Shown: one piece after another, positions 44,847-56,524 of the stretch | Layout of the letters: every line of letters starts with the position of its first letter | Position numbering within the stretch: the stretch's first letter is position 1 | Assembly: GCA_963565915.1 (NCBI GenBank) | Contig: OY751487.1 | Coordinates: 3,844,001-3,908,000, forward strand | Source: Entoloma clypeatum | Lineage: Eukaryota; Basidiomycota; Agaricomycetes; Agaricales; Entolomataceae | Direction: 5' to 3' | Length of the DNA stretch: 64,000 nucleotides | Program-made: the position numbers and the translations under genes | The notes under the pieces: generated by a model | What the model saw: only the letters and a program-made list of their open reading frames with translations | Told to the model about the DNA's origin: nothing | The model's database searches: none

Positions 44847-47800
44847 ATGGCCACTTCTGCCCCACAGGCATCCTCCCTTCCGCCGGGCGGTCCGACGACA
44901 GGGATGTTCGTCCCCAACGGGCTGTTGGGAGCAGCAAAACCTCTTGCATTGGATCGGAGCAGTGCCACACACGCGGATTCAGAATTTTTCATTGGTATGT
45001 GACATACAGGTCAGGCATCATTCACTTTTAACTGTACTCTTGAACAGATCCCCCTCCGACCTCGAGCGGATGCGTGTCTGATGGTCCTCTGGAAAAATCA
45101 CGGAATGAGGGACTACAACCCGCTGCTTCGACACATTCTGAAAATGACGCCAGCGCCGTGAAGTCCTTCATTCCGAATGGCTCATTATCCAACCCCCAAT
45201 TTTTGACCATGCTCCCTCCTACCCTTAAGGATGCGCCGAACCATTTGGAAACTACAAACTACGATCTACCTCCCGTTTTCGAAGCCTTTGGAGTTCCGAC
45301 CAGCCTTCTTGGTACTTCTGTTGCTTCATCTGGACCATCTAGCTTGTCTGCGCCGATCTCGAGGTTCTCCATTCGGGCGACGACCTTCGATGGAAAAACA
45401 GTGAACCTGAAACGGAAACCAAAGGTCTCCCAAGAAGCTAGAAAGGTGCGCGCAAGTGCGTACAAAGGTCTGTGGATGCTAAACGTTCCTTTATACAGAG
45501 GATATCATCCACCATTTCAGCTCAAAAAATGGGCAACCTTCTTGATATTCCGATACACAGATTAATGGACGAGCTATCTGCTGACGCCGCTACAAAAATG
45601 ACCGACGTGTAAGTTACATCATTTTCTCGGCTTCTTTAAAAAAAATCCACCTTTACATAGGGGTCGACCGGTTCCAGTAACAAGCCAGGTAGAAGATACT
45701 CTTTGGGTCGACAGATATCGCCCCCACAGATTTGCGGAGTTGATTGGTAACGAGCGAGTTGCCCGAGAAACTATGGCTTGGGTCAAGCAGTGGGACTGGT
45801 GTGTTTTTGGCAAAAAAAAAGGAAAAAAGCGTCCACGAGAAGGAGACGCAAATAACAATGAGAATGACGAATATCATCGCCCCCAAGAAAAGGTCATTCT
45901 TCCTCGTTAGATCTGCATATTGGTTGATGTACGTCTTCACAGCTTCTTCTACTTTCAGGTCCACCTGGCTTGGGTAAAACAACGCTAGCCCACGTAGTCG
46001 CACGTCATGCAGGATATGAAGTCATGGAGATAAATGCAAGGTTAACATGGTTGAAGTTCTTACCACAAACATCATCCTGATTTACTGTCAGCGATGCTCG
46101 ATCTGGTTCGATTATAGACGACCGAATAAGGCCTGCATTAGAGTCAGGGTCTGCGGTGGGCAGCACGAAGCCGATTCTGCTCATAATCGATGAAATAGAC
46201 GGTGCCACTGGTGGAGGAGACGGTGTGAGATATCCCTTTATCACTCCTATATTTCCGACTTCTGATTTTTCTAGTCGAACACTTTCATCCACAAACTCCT
46301 CCAACTAATATATGACAAACCGCGGGGGAAACGTACTTTTGTTCCTCTTCAAAATTATGCCGCTACTCACTCCTAGACAGAACGCTCAGGTAAAACTAGA
46401 GCCCCAAATGCGAAGCGTCCCATCCTCCGTCCCATCATCTGCATCTGTAACGACCAATATGCATCGTCACTGGCGAAACTTAAACTCCACGCACATCATG
46501 TACGGTTCCAGCGCCCAGGTGACATTCATACGGTAAAACGACTGCGAGAAGTTTGCGATATGGAGGGCTTGAGGGCCGATTCGAGGGCTCTCACCACACT
46601 GGTCGGCCTTGCTAAGGGAGATCTACGCGGGTGTTTGAATGCCCTTCAAGTATGTTCGTGAGACCGTGTCCAAATGGAATTAATAGTATTCTTTTGTAGT
46701 TTGTTCAGTCACGAGCTGAGGAGGTCACGGAAGATGTCATCCGGAGGGCCACCATGGGGATGAAAGAAGCGGACACCTCACTGACTTCGGTTTTGAACGA
46801 TTTGTTCAACCCATTATCCAAGAAGCGTGTGAAGGAGCTTGCGATGGGCGAAGAAGCAGAGGCGCGGTACGTTGCACGACTCGTTCAGGTGATAGATGAG
46901 AGTGGCAAGGAGAGTAGTATTGCACTAGGTGGGTTAGCACTACTTGTTTCACTGTCATTGGCCCATATCTTGCAGGATGCTTTGGTCATTATGCAACATT
47001 ACGACAACATGATGCCAATTTTTCCAGATATGAACGAGCAAACGAATGGCTCCTGACTTTTGACGTTTTCTCGGCAGCGATGTACAACAACGGTGATTTT
47101 GCACTTAATTCATATTTGCCTTACACCCTTGTTGCATTTTATCCACTGTTCCAAGAGCGTGGCGGTTCTCGAGTCGAACGAAATCAAGGGGATTGGGAGG
47201 TAGTACCATATCTTCCATGACTTGCAAGATTCTTACTACTTTTTACAGAACCTCCAACTCACACGTGCCCATGAAGAGATTCTCAAGACTCTATCCCGAT
47301 GCTTAAGGAGTTTCAGCACATGCTCAAGTGGCAACTTCAGACAGCTGTTGAACAGTCCGGTCCTTCAGTTGGAATTCGTGCCACTGATTAATAGGATAAT
47401 ATCCCCTCCACTTCGACCTGTCAGTTTTTGAATTTTCTGTTATACGTATAAGAGCTTCCCTAACGGCAACGCAGGTCAACAGCCAGGTGATACGGCCCGA
47501 AGAAAAGTCAACTTTGACTCGTCTAGTCAACCTCATGGTATCCCTAGAATTGCGCTTTATACAAGAACGCTCGGAGGACGGGCAGTTGTCATACCGGCTT
47601 GACCCGTAGGTATCCAAGTACAGCGCGATTGAGCTACAACTAAAACAAACTTTTCCAACAGACCTATAGATGTTTTTGTGACTTACGATGGCAAAAGGGC
47701 AGCTGACATTGCCATTTCGCGATATGCCGTTCGACACTTGGTTGCAGGAGAAGTTGTCCATTGTTCTGCTTTCACGTTGTGCATGGTTGACGACTCTGTA

Positions 47801-48240
47801 GATTGATGCTCGGCTGATTGCGAGAGATGCTGATATTATAGAAAAGGGGAAGCCTGGTCGAAGAGACTACTTCACCAAGTCCAATATGTCCGTCATTTCA
47901 TTTCTTATGCTTCATGCCGGCAGCCATGCTCAGAATGCTCTTCTAGGTCTAAGCAGTCCAGAGATCCCCAGAATTTAGACGGTCCTCCGAACAAACGCTC
48001 GAGAGTTGATGAGATAGACATCGCTGATAAGGTTTGTCTAATCCAATGCGCTCGTATTCATGTTCAAGAAACTCGTTCTAGCCTCCGACCGACTTCTTTG
48101 GTCGCGTTATATCTGTGCCTTCGACAGACAAGCAGGCTGCAGCTATATATGTGGAAAAAAGATACCGCGTTACCTACCGATTCAAGGAAGGCAACTCTTC
48201 CGCTGTACGAAGACCCTTGAAGTTTGGTGCATTTTTGTAA
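44847..48240 (+). CDS. CTF18: CTF18, large subunit of the alternative clamp loader
   Basis: AAA+ ATPase that with RFC2-5 and Dcc1-Ctf8 loads PCNA for sister-chromatid cohesion and replication signalling. The N-terminal region is disordered. The core reads [20 protein letters not shown] (typical clamp-loader start), Walker [21 protein letters not shown], Walker [28 protein letters not shown], and [13 protein letters not shown] (arginine finger and sensor region). The tail includes [25 protein letters not shown] and KFGAFL, ending TAA 48238-48240; the C-terminal motif recruits Dcc1-Ctf8 in the family. More than ten short introns; approximate boundaries only. The start [14 protein letters not shown] at 44847 is the first ATG after the promoter boxes. 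Confidence 0.88.
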
Positions 48241-48758
48241 TTCATTGGTTTGTATTATTCTGTCTCTAATTCGTAAGCTATATTGACGATGAACCTCAAG
48301 AGATTGAAATCATTGGCGCAACTAAAAATCAAGACTTGGGATATATGCCCACAAACAGAGCCATGTCATAGGGTCCAAAGGGCCTTGATGAACCTATGTA
48401 TAACGATGATTTTTGATAAGTGATGTATGAGAGATGTATTATCCTGGAGAGGAATTTCTCCTGTATGCATATGTACTAGTGGAATAGGAGTTTGGCTTGT
48501 ATCCCAGGTTGTAAACCCAACAATAATCGCGACTTTCGAAAGGCATCTCATCGACTCCTGCTTTGATATGCTGTATAGCAAGATTGCGTTTTCGTGAAGC
48601 AAGTAACCTAGTAAGGTAGTGCTGCAGCAAACGCCCACAAGCTACTATTGTCAAGGTCTGAAGTGCAAGGTCTGTATGCTTCTGTACATTGGAGGCATTT
48701 CGATTTTCCGCCTATTACATTAGTTATGAACTGATAGCACAGCCACCTTGTTCTCACC
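48241..48758. other. Gene-free stretch, CLP1 promoter
   Basis: About 518 bases between CTF18 and CLP1. Short open frames on the minus strand lack protein-like features. Confidence 0.4.
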
Positions 48759-50631
48759 ATGACATCTGAGGCTGAACCCCGAGAATGGCACCTCCAGCCA
48801 GAATCAGAGTACAGGTTCGAATTGGATCCCGGCACCTCGCTTGCTATCAAGGTCCGTCGAGAATTGCTTTCGTGTCACCACTCATTCCATGGTTCTGTAG
48901 CTTGTGCGTGGTCATGCAGAAGTGTTTGGCGCGGAACTTGCAGAAGGGAAGCCATATCTCTTTGGATCTGAGTGCAAGGCAGCAGTATTTACGTGGCAAG
49001 GTTGTACCATTGAGATACGTCCTTCCCCGACTAACCATCAACTTAATCACTTACGCGACCGCGAACACATTACAGGCCAGCCTTCGACAGAATATGTGTC
49101 AGAGGAGACTCCAATGGCCGCATATGCCAACCTTCATGTAGCGTTTGAGCAGATGCGAGTCCGAGCACTCAGGGCCCTACACGGCTCTCCAGCTCATGAT
49201 AGCGACTCCACTGCCACCGCAGACCCTCCAAGGGTACTCGTTGTCGGCCCAGACAACTCGGGCAAGACGACGGTATGCAAGATTATTATCAACTATGCCG
49301 TTCGCGCGGGACAGGGATGGTCACCGCTTTTAGCGAATGTCGATCCTAGCGAGGCACGTATACATCTCCTGCCTCACGCACCGGCTTTTATTCACAATTA
49401 TGTTCAGGGTGGTTGGGCGGCTCCAGGTGCCGTATCAGTCGCGGCTGTGCATTCCCCCTTACCAACATGCTCACCTGCGAATCCCCTGGGGTCTGCTGCT
49501 ACATCAGCTCCCACCGCCCTGGCTTCTAACGCTCTTCTACCCCTCGTTTACTGGTATGGTCACGCCGACACGAAGCGGAACCCTCTGTTGATGGACAGAT
49601 TAATCCGCAATATGGGCGACAACGTGATAGAGAAGTATGATATCGATGCACAAGGTACCGTTTATTCCATCCGACTCAGCATTTGACACGGTCGTTGGAA
49701 CGGATTGGCGAAAGCTAAGGTATCTGGCCTCATTGTCGACACCCCCTCTTCATTTGGTGCAGGTACTGGGGCGAACGACCATCGCCACAAATTGATCAAG
49801 GCCTGTGTTGATGCTTTCAGAAGTTCGCTTTCTTCTCCCTGTCACTGTGACCGTCCCATGATCTTTTTCAATACTAGTCAACGTTATCCTTGTTGTCGGC
49901 CACGAGAAACTGAATGTGGAGATGCAACGGACATATGGTACCCACATTACAGTCGTCAAAATACCTAAATCTGGAGGGGTGCGTTTCGAGATGCCGGCAC
50001 GTGTTTTCTGTTGATTTGTCCCGCTCAGGTTGTTGAATTGGACCATGCTTACCGAGAAAGAGTTCATAACTACCAGCTACATACCTACATGTATGGTCAG
50101 GTCATTCCCGGCCTGCCGGGGATTTCCTCGGCAACATTAGGGGGCGAATCATTGACGGATCTTGTCCTGGCACCGTCATCGACGGTCATCAACTTTGGCG
50201 ACCTTTCAATATTTCGCATCGGAGCGGGTAAGATGGTTCTCCTCATTCAAACTTGTATCATAAAGCAGCGTTTAGAAACAATGGCACCATCATCCGCACT
50301 GCCCATCGGCGCAGCCCGTGTGGTATCTGAGATGCAGCCTGTGCCAGTGGACCCGGGCGGGCCAGGTTCTGGCCTGCTGAATGCTGTCCTTGGCCTGTTG
50401 GCATCGCCAAATCCAGACGAAAATGAGCGATACGACGAGGAAATTCTCGATTTGACAGTGATTGGATTTTTGATTATGTTTGTGGGTCTTTCTTGAGGCA
50501 TGGTTCTGTCATCTTATTGTTTTAGCACACATGTGGATATTGGAAACAAGAAGATGACGATTCTTGCACCGAATCAGGGGTCAGTTGTTGGAAAATTGGC
50601 GGTATTGGGAACGTTTGAATGGCAAGAGTGA
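48759..50631 (+). CDS. CLP1: CLP1, mRNA cleavage and polyadenylation factor subunit
   Basis: ATP-binding subunit of cleavage factor IA, which acts in pre-mRNA 3' end formation in the nucleus. The start MTSEAEPREWHLQPESEYRF and exon 2 GHAEVFGAELAEGKPYLFG are the Clp1 N-terminal domain. The P-loop reads VVGPDNSGKTTVCKII. LLANVDPSE, WYGHADTKRNPLLMDRL, GLIVDTPSSFG, VVELDHAYRERVHNYQLHTY and FGDLSIFRIGA follow. The C-terminal domain has ALPIGAARV and ends ILAPNQGSVVGKLAVLGTFE with a TGA at 50629-50631. Introns include 48852-48900; the others are in the expected 45-65 base range. mS38 begins 72 bases downstream. Confidence 0.92.
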
Positions 50632-50703
50632 CGGGAAGAGCCGACGTGGTGGCTGTGTCGAATAGTTTGAATGGAATTGTTTTTGTTATTTTTGTTGTTC
50701 TTC

Positions 50704-51628
50704 ATGTCCTTTGCCAGACTCGTTCACCCTCCCCGAAGGGCCTACTCGTCCTTTTTCTCATCCAAGCCCGGCGGCGGAGGCGGTCGCTACTTTAACTCTG
50801 CGAAACCACCCAAGGTCATCGTTCCCGCCAAGAAGGTCGACTCGTCCGTCCCCGACGCTGACCCCGTCCAGACATCTGCTCCTGCCACTCCCCCAAACGC
50901 GGACAGGTCCCATTCCTCATCCTCGGAACCATCACCTTCCCCTGCGTCGACCGATGCCAACTCCGCAGGAACGTCCGGCTCAAGGGTCAAATCTACCCGT
51001 TCAGCTGGTCAAGCCTTGGCCATGCTCCGTCACCATCCCGTTGTGACCTCAAAGGACTTCAAGCTCCATCAGTTTTTCTCCCTCCACCGACCCCTTCTCC
51101 TTCTCTCCCACCCCTCGACCATCTTTGAGTCCTCCCCAACCGCCTCTTTTGATCCCGAAAAGCTCAAGGACGCGGCCGACTCAAATCAGGGTTCGAAATC
51201 GACGTGGCTGTTGGATGAATTTTCGGTGGCGTCGGCGGATGCTGATGCTGCCGCTGCACGTCAGTTATCTCGCGCGCTGACCATGAATCATGCGGGTGCC
51301 GCCGTCGCGTGGGAGGATACGCTGCGCCGTCTGGGGCTTGACCTGGAGAAGGACACCAATCGAATACAGATACGGGAACAGATGGACAGGGAATGGGAAG
51401 AGGTTATGATGGATAGCACCAAAAGGAAGCGAAGAAAGAAGATGAAGAAGCACAAGTAAGTTGCCTCATTCCCCCCCTGTCTATCGATCCCTGCCAATCA
51501 ATACCCCCTGAAATCAGGCTGAAGAAACGACGAAAGGTACAATATATCTTTTGTTTCAGTCGATCAGGTGCTGAAGGTTTTTCTTGCTATAGGCAACGCG
51601 AGCTACGCGGTTGAAGATCGGACGATAA
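50704..51628 (+). CDS. Mitochondrial small ribosomal subunit protein mS38 (COX24 / AURKAIP1 family)
   Basis: Three exons (50704-51455, 51518-51536, 51593-51628) encode 268 residues. The ATG at 50704 gives MSFARLVHPPRRAYSS, a good mitochondrial presequence; an in-frame ATG at 50671 would add hydrophobic residues only 40 bases from the CLP1 stop. A Ser/Pro-rich spacer leads to the conserved C-terminus: REQMDREWEEVMMDSTKRKR, KKMKKHKLKKRRK and ATRATRLKIGR. The family signature is a C-terminal RxKRRKKMxKHKxxKRRK block that binds 12S-type rRNA in the small mitochondrial ribosomal subunit and is needed for COX1 translation. The middle exon is only 19 bases and lies inside this block. Confidence 0.88.
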
Positions 51629-51801
51629 CACCATTCGTTTAATCATTTAGGACATATTAGCCTCCAAGCATGCTATACATTTCCTGAACACAATAATCCT
51701 CTCCCTCATAATAAGAGAAGAATGCCAATTGCATGATTTCTTATGAAGCCAAGAAAGCGTTCAGTGAGGACAGCAAACTAAGAACATGACGGATGTATAG
51801 C

Positions 51802-53002
51802 TCAAGTCACCGTAACGATCTCACCTCTCCCGTCCTTCAAAATAACCAGCTCACATTCCACCTTCTCACCTATATCAAGACAAACTACATCTGTCGGATC
51901 TGTGCCATTCGTCCTAATCTTCCTCTTTTCAAAAAACGAACGCCCAAGCACAACATCAAAATGGGGCTCTTCTGAGAGGTAGACATCGATCATCGTGGGT
52001 TTCGAGACATTAGACTCGATACGGTTGTGTCCAGGCGCTTCCGGATGTGGATTGAAAGAGGATGACGGTGTGAGCCGGATGGGCCAAGTACCGATGCTGA
52101 CAAGCCCGCCATACCCGTAGTGTCCCGGTGCCGCATCTTTCGGGATGAACCCATGGCGAACGGCAAATTTGCGGGAAATGTACACATGCCGATGTCCAGA
52201 CTTGAGTAGCATGCGCACTATATCAAGCATCCAATGAAACCCACGATCAGTTTCGCGGCGGAGCTTGTGAAAGCTGAGGCACAGTACCGTTCTGCACAGG
52301 ACCAATACTCCCTATGACGGTCCTCACCCCATTCTCTGCATGGAACTTCTCAAATTTCCTCTTGAATGCAGGTATGCCGTTGCCATTGTCCTCCCCCGCC
52401 CCACCTTTTCCAGACTTTGCGGACTTTTTAGAATGTGCGGAAGATGGCGTCGATGCGCCAAGACGCCTGATGCGCGGAAGGTCCACACGCGAAGGCTGGA
52501 AGAGGTAGTAAGATGCGTTCGGGTACGCGGGAGGGGAGGGAAGAGGTTCGGCTGGGTTGTGCAGGTGCAGCGTTGGGGCTGGCGGCGGAGGATCATGTGA
52601 GCTACTCGAGGTGGACGGCGCATGAGTGGACAAGAGTTGTTGCTGACGCCAGGCGAAAATGGTATAATCTTGGTCTGCAATAAGTATGAGATTTAAGATG
52701 GAGTTAATGAAGCGAATGCAGTGGTTGGTACACGCCATCGTCGAGGTTCCATATGGAATCGTTGAACTCGTATCTGAGCCATCCATGCCCTACGCGAGCG
52801 CCATGGTACACAGTGTGAACCTTGCAGGTGAGGGTGTCATAGAGCGACTGCAGAGATTGTTGAGTCACTGGGGAGAAATATTGTCAGCACGTCGGGGAGA
52901 GCTGCGGAGATCGAGGGCCTACTCACACGAGTGTACTACGGCAAACGACGAGGTCGGGGTGTGGATGTCGAGGATAGTGGGTGGAGGGGTGGTGGCGGCC
53001 AT
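51802..53002 (-). CDS. Uncharacterised basidiomycete protein
   Basis: The ATG at 53002 starts MAATTPPPTILDIHTPTSSF. It continues QSLYDTLTCKVHTVYHGARV and RYEFNDSIWNLDD, then DYTIFAWRQQ with a Pro/Ser-rich segment, AFKRKFEKFHAENGVRT, and the well-ordered end RMLLKSGHRHVYISRKFAVR, GYGGLVSIGTWPIRLTPS, VYLSEEPHFDVVLGRSFFEK, DVVCLDIGEKVECELVILKD. I recall close uncharacterised homologues across Agaricomycetes. The FDVVLGRSFF stretch loosely resembles the second half of retropepsin-like aspartyl proteases, but I see no DTG or DSG active site, so no function is claimed. One intron near 52741-52690 seems to use a GC donor; another lies near 52925-52870. Confidence 0.7.
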
Positions 53003-53154
53003 ACAAATACAAGCTCGGTTCAAGACAAGACATTTCCCGCCATCCGTCAACATATAACATACAATTTCCTTCCTACAGCAAGACTCGACTATTGAAAGGC
53101 CAATATATGATAGATATAGAAACGCAGACAATCAGAAAATATGCCGCTCTCCTA

Positions 53155-54232
53155 TCACTTGGGGATGTTTTCGCGGGCTTGTTGTCGGATTCTTCGTCTA
53201 TTGAAAAAGGACACACTCAACGTTCAAGAAACCCAAAGGGAAGCAACACCCACTCGTATGCAACCTTATCGTTCCTGACACAGTATAAAGTCAATTGCCA
53301 AGGAGAACGAGGGAGACTTCACTAACTTGAACATCGTATATGCGTCACTCTGCGCAGGATCATTGACGTTTGGATCATCCAATAAGTCTTGAATACCTAG
53401 TAGGATCTGTCACCAGATATCAGAGCGAGTTTGAAACGTTTATAAAAAAATAGGCACTTACCTGCTTGATAGTGATCGCAGGTTTCCACGACTTCTCTTC
53501 ATCAAGAATTGAGAGGCACACAGTGCCGGATGGATATACATTGGGATGGAAGAGTGGCGGTGTGAATTTGCCTGCAGCAAATGAGACGCAACTATGAATC
53601 ACACAAAGGAGAAGTTACATTTCGGAGGCTTGGATGGATAATCTAAAGAAACCCATAAGAGCTCTTATTAGAATCCGTAGGACTCTAATGAAAACCTCGA
53701 ACCTTCAGGGAAAGTCATCGTGAGCTTGAAGAGGCCACCTTCCCATGCAGTCTGCGACGAATTTTTTGAAATATAGTCAGTAATCGTAAGTAGAAATAGA
53801 CATAACGGCCGTGCTTCAAACAAAACGAAGATGGCCGTCAATTCCTCTCGCGAGTGTGCGAAACAAGTGCTGAACCAGTGAACAAGAGATTACACGCACA
53901 CCAGTCTTCCCCGGAATCCCCACTTCCCATTCCATGAGGTTCATGGAGCCGTCCGCTGCCTTTGTCGGTTTTGCATAGAATCCCTGAGTTTATATCAGTT
54001 ATAAGAATCTCCCGATGGGCTTTTACGACAATGCTCTGTCCATGCCCTCGGTACACGAAAACGCGAGAAAAACGCGTGTTCCTCGGTGACTCTTTTGTGG
54101 ACATAGCCAATGGGGTGTGACAGGCTTTCTGTGAGGGCGAAGAGTGAATTGTAAATTCTGGCTCACAAATGGGTGATCCTTGCGCCACTGTTTGCGCTCT
54201 TCCGCAAGACGAGGTCTGCAAATTCCAGACAT
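53155..54232 (-). CDS. UBC9: SUMO-conjugating enzyme UBC9
   Basis: E2 enzyme that transfers SUMO to lysines of nuclear proteins. Minus-strand exons read [72 protein letters not shown], and [20 protein letters not shown] with the catalytic cysteine. [31 protein letters not shown] and [13 protein letters not shown] end at TGA 53155-53157. HPN, the catalytic Cys and the DEEKSWKP insertion specific to UBC9 are all present. Introns are short and numerous. It is followed 135 bases upstream by a tRNA gene on the same strand. Confidence 0.93.
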
Positions 54233-54367
54233 AAGATTGACTTTGGCCTAGCAAAGATGGCGATAAAAGGAGGAAGAAAAGTCGCCAAAATAGAGGGACA
54301 AGTGACTTTGGACTTCAGATCGGCTGAGTCATCCAGGTCCCGGATAGCGTAAAAAGGTGTCCAAAAA

Positions 54368-54466
54368 TGCCCATGCCGAGATTCGAACTCGAGACCCTTG
54401 CATACCACAATGTAGGCCGGTTGTTATCCTCATAAGTACAATGCTCTACCACTGAGCTACACGGGC
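54368..54466 (-). tRNA. tRNA-Ile (anticodon UAU) with intron
   Basis: 99-base cloverleaf on the minus strand. The acceptor stem GCCCGTG pairs with CATGGGC and is followed by A73. The A box begins TAGCTCAGTGG. The anticodon stem TTGTA/TGCAA encloses CTTATG, giving anticodon UAU with U33 and G37. The T arm TCGAG-TTCGAAT-CTCGG carries the B box. About 27 bases between G37 and A38 form an intron in the canonical position, as is usual for fungal tRNA-Ile(UAU). CCA is not encoded. Confidence 0.88.
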
Positions 54467-54686
54467 ACGTGCACAGAGACTCTGACACAATGCCAAGGAA
54501 CGGAATGCAGGAATGCATCCAACTCAGCACAAAAAAAGGTGCTGGTTACAGTAAAAGAATATATGATAATGGGAGGATCATTACTGATGAAATAAGTAGA
54601 TGACGCAGATTGCGATAAAGGAATGGCCGCCGAGCCCAAGACAAGACAAAAAGTGGGCGAAAACGCACGTAATTGGATGTACACCT

Positions 54687-56459
54687 TCAATCAATACCGT
54701 TGCCTATGTCGGCATCCACGCCACTCATTCCAGGATTAGTCACCCTACGATCCTCCGTCGCGCCAACCTGCGGCTGCAACCACGAGAACCCACCTGGGCG
54801 ACATAGTATCGCGACGATGTTCCGACGGCGAGTTCCATGCGAGAAGGGGTTCGGCGGCTTACCCGCACCAGGGTCGATGGTTTTGTGTGCTTGGTTGCGT
54901 ATCTGGCAGGAAATATGTTTAGGTTGAGTAGGCGATCGTCTGGAAAACGTATACCTGTTCGATCGTAGTGCTGTTTATCATGAGCAGCCTGAAATGATAC
55001 ATAAACAACGCAGCGATTGGCCAGAGAACGAGGATGGAAACACTGAAGGCTATGGCACTCCCAATGCCTTTTCGGTCACTCAGAGCATGGCGGAAGTTCT
55101 TGCCCTCACGAGTGAGAAGATATAGGTGGAGGGCAGACGTGACTATTATCAGAACAAGCGTCATCGTCTAAGGATGATAGGTGCACATTTGGAAATGAGG
55201 GAAAAAAGGGTCAAAAAAACATACAGCAAAGGAGATGAGTGCGAAGAAGGTTGTGTAGTTCCTGCGGCCGATGCAGTTGTTGACCCACTGGCAGTGGTGG
55301 TCACAGTTGTCCACACAATTGTCACACTGTTAAAAGTGTCATAGAGATCAATAGGGAATGTTTGAGCCAACTTGCCATTTTGCAATGACTGGAGCGAGGG
55401 GGTCGATAAATCTTGCATGTGCCACAGTACTTGACCCGGACACTACTATGGCGTCAAGATAGAGTATCGAGTCAAAAAAAAGGAAGCGCACACTTGGGAC
55501 CTGACCCTGAGATCCCTCGGCAAGGGAGCCCTCAGCCCTCCGTCAGACGGGGAAGTGGCGGGGTAGGGTGGGTCGGGATCGAGGTTGCGGGGCAATATAC
55601 CGGGGTCGGTAGTAGCAGTTGTGATCATGGTACTCAAGGCCAAAGTGGCAAGATAGGCGCCGACGATGACGACGGCTTTCGTTGCTTGAGCATAATGCCA
55701 CCAGAAGACGCAGGTGGTGCCACACCACAGTGCACAAAGAAAGACAGCTAGAGAAAAAGAGGCAAGAAAGGCCCAAGGAGAGTCGCCGCCAGTGAGGAGG
55801 CGGCCACCGAACAAGAAACGATTGCGGGAAGGGTGGAGGTGGTACCTTTTGTAGGGGATGGAGGCGCCTGGTTTGAAGACCGGCGTGTGGGACGGCAAAT
55901 ATGGATTCGCCGAGGAGGGTTGGGGTGGGCTGGCGATGAACGAGGGAGGCGGGGTGGGTGACGGGGATGAGACCTGGGAGGGGGAGCGGGAGCGGACGGA
56001 GGGCGCAAGAGGGCGGGGGGAGGAGTCGAAGAAGCGGATGGGGGATTCGGACGGTTTGGTAAAGGAATGTGAGTGGGAATGGCGAGAGCTGGGCCCATGG
56101 TCCGCTCGCTCCTCATCAGGCAGGTGATGAGTGTCTATCGACGGGGAGAAGTTGAGGCCAAAGACGCGGTCGAGGCTGGTCCTGACGCGGCTGCCCGTTG
56201 TCCTTCTCGGCGACGAAGGAGGGCGTGCAATAGGGCCACCAATTGGCAGCAGAGGCTCTCTGCTGGGCTTTACGGGCTTGAGGGCGACATGAAGGTCATC
56301 TCGAAGGTCATCTGCGGTGGGAAGGTGAGCAAGGGGATATACGTCGTCGGGCTGCTCGGCAAGGGAGGGTTGAGGGGAGTACTGGGGCTGCTGGGCGGGA
56401 CGCGCGGGGCGGAAGAACGACGAGGAGGGCTGGATGCCACCTGCGTGAGTGGAGCGCAT
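54687..56459 (-). CDS. ERF2: DHHC palmitoyltransferase, ERF2-like
   Basis: Integral membrane enzyme that palmitoylates Ras-type proteins at the ER or Golgi. The first exon (56459 to about 55490) holds a long Pro/Ser-rich cytoplasmic N-terminus, [20 protein letters not shown], and two membrane segments ([20 protein letters not shown] and [20 protein letters not shown]) followed by [15 protein letters not shown]. Later exons give [17 protein letters not shown], then [20 protein letters not shown] with the DHHC active site. A third and fourth membrane segment follow ([20 protein letters not shown]), and the ERF2-type tail [19 protein letters not shown] ends at TGA 54687-54689. The intron 55375-55327 has a GCAAGT donor. 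It diverges from the CoA gene with 65 bases between the two ATGs. Confidence 0.9.
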
Positions 56460-56469
56460 AAGGCCTTGC

Positions 56470-56481
56470 TTAGGGTTAGGG
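56470..56481 (+). promoter_or_regulatory. Telomere-repeat-like box in divergent promoter
   Basis: TTAGGGTTAGGG lies in the 65-base gap between ERF2 and the CoA gene and is followed by GTTTGAGG. TTAGGG is the usual basidiomycete telomere repeat; short internal copies in promoters are bound by TRF/Tbf1-like factors in fungi. It could act on both genes. Confidence 0.5.
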
Positions 56482-56524
56482 TTTGAGGCCCAACGTCGGA
56501 TGATGGTTTCGGATTCCGGGAATC

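Noticed and set aside
51802..52305. Retropepsin-like aspartyl protease
   Set aside because: A VVLGRSFF stretch resembles the second half of such folds, but no DTG or DSG active-site motif was seen.
56470..56481. Possible telomere end
   Set aside because: Only two TTAGGG units inside a promoter between two intact housekeeping genes.
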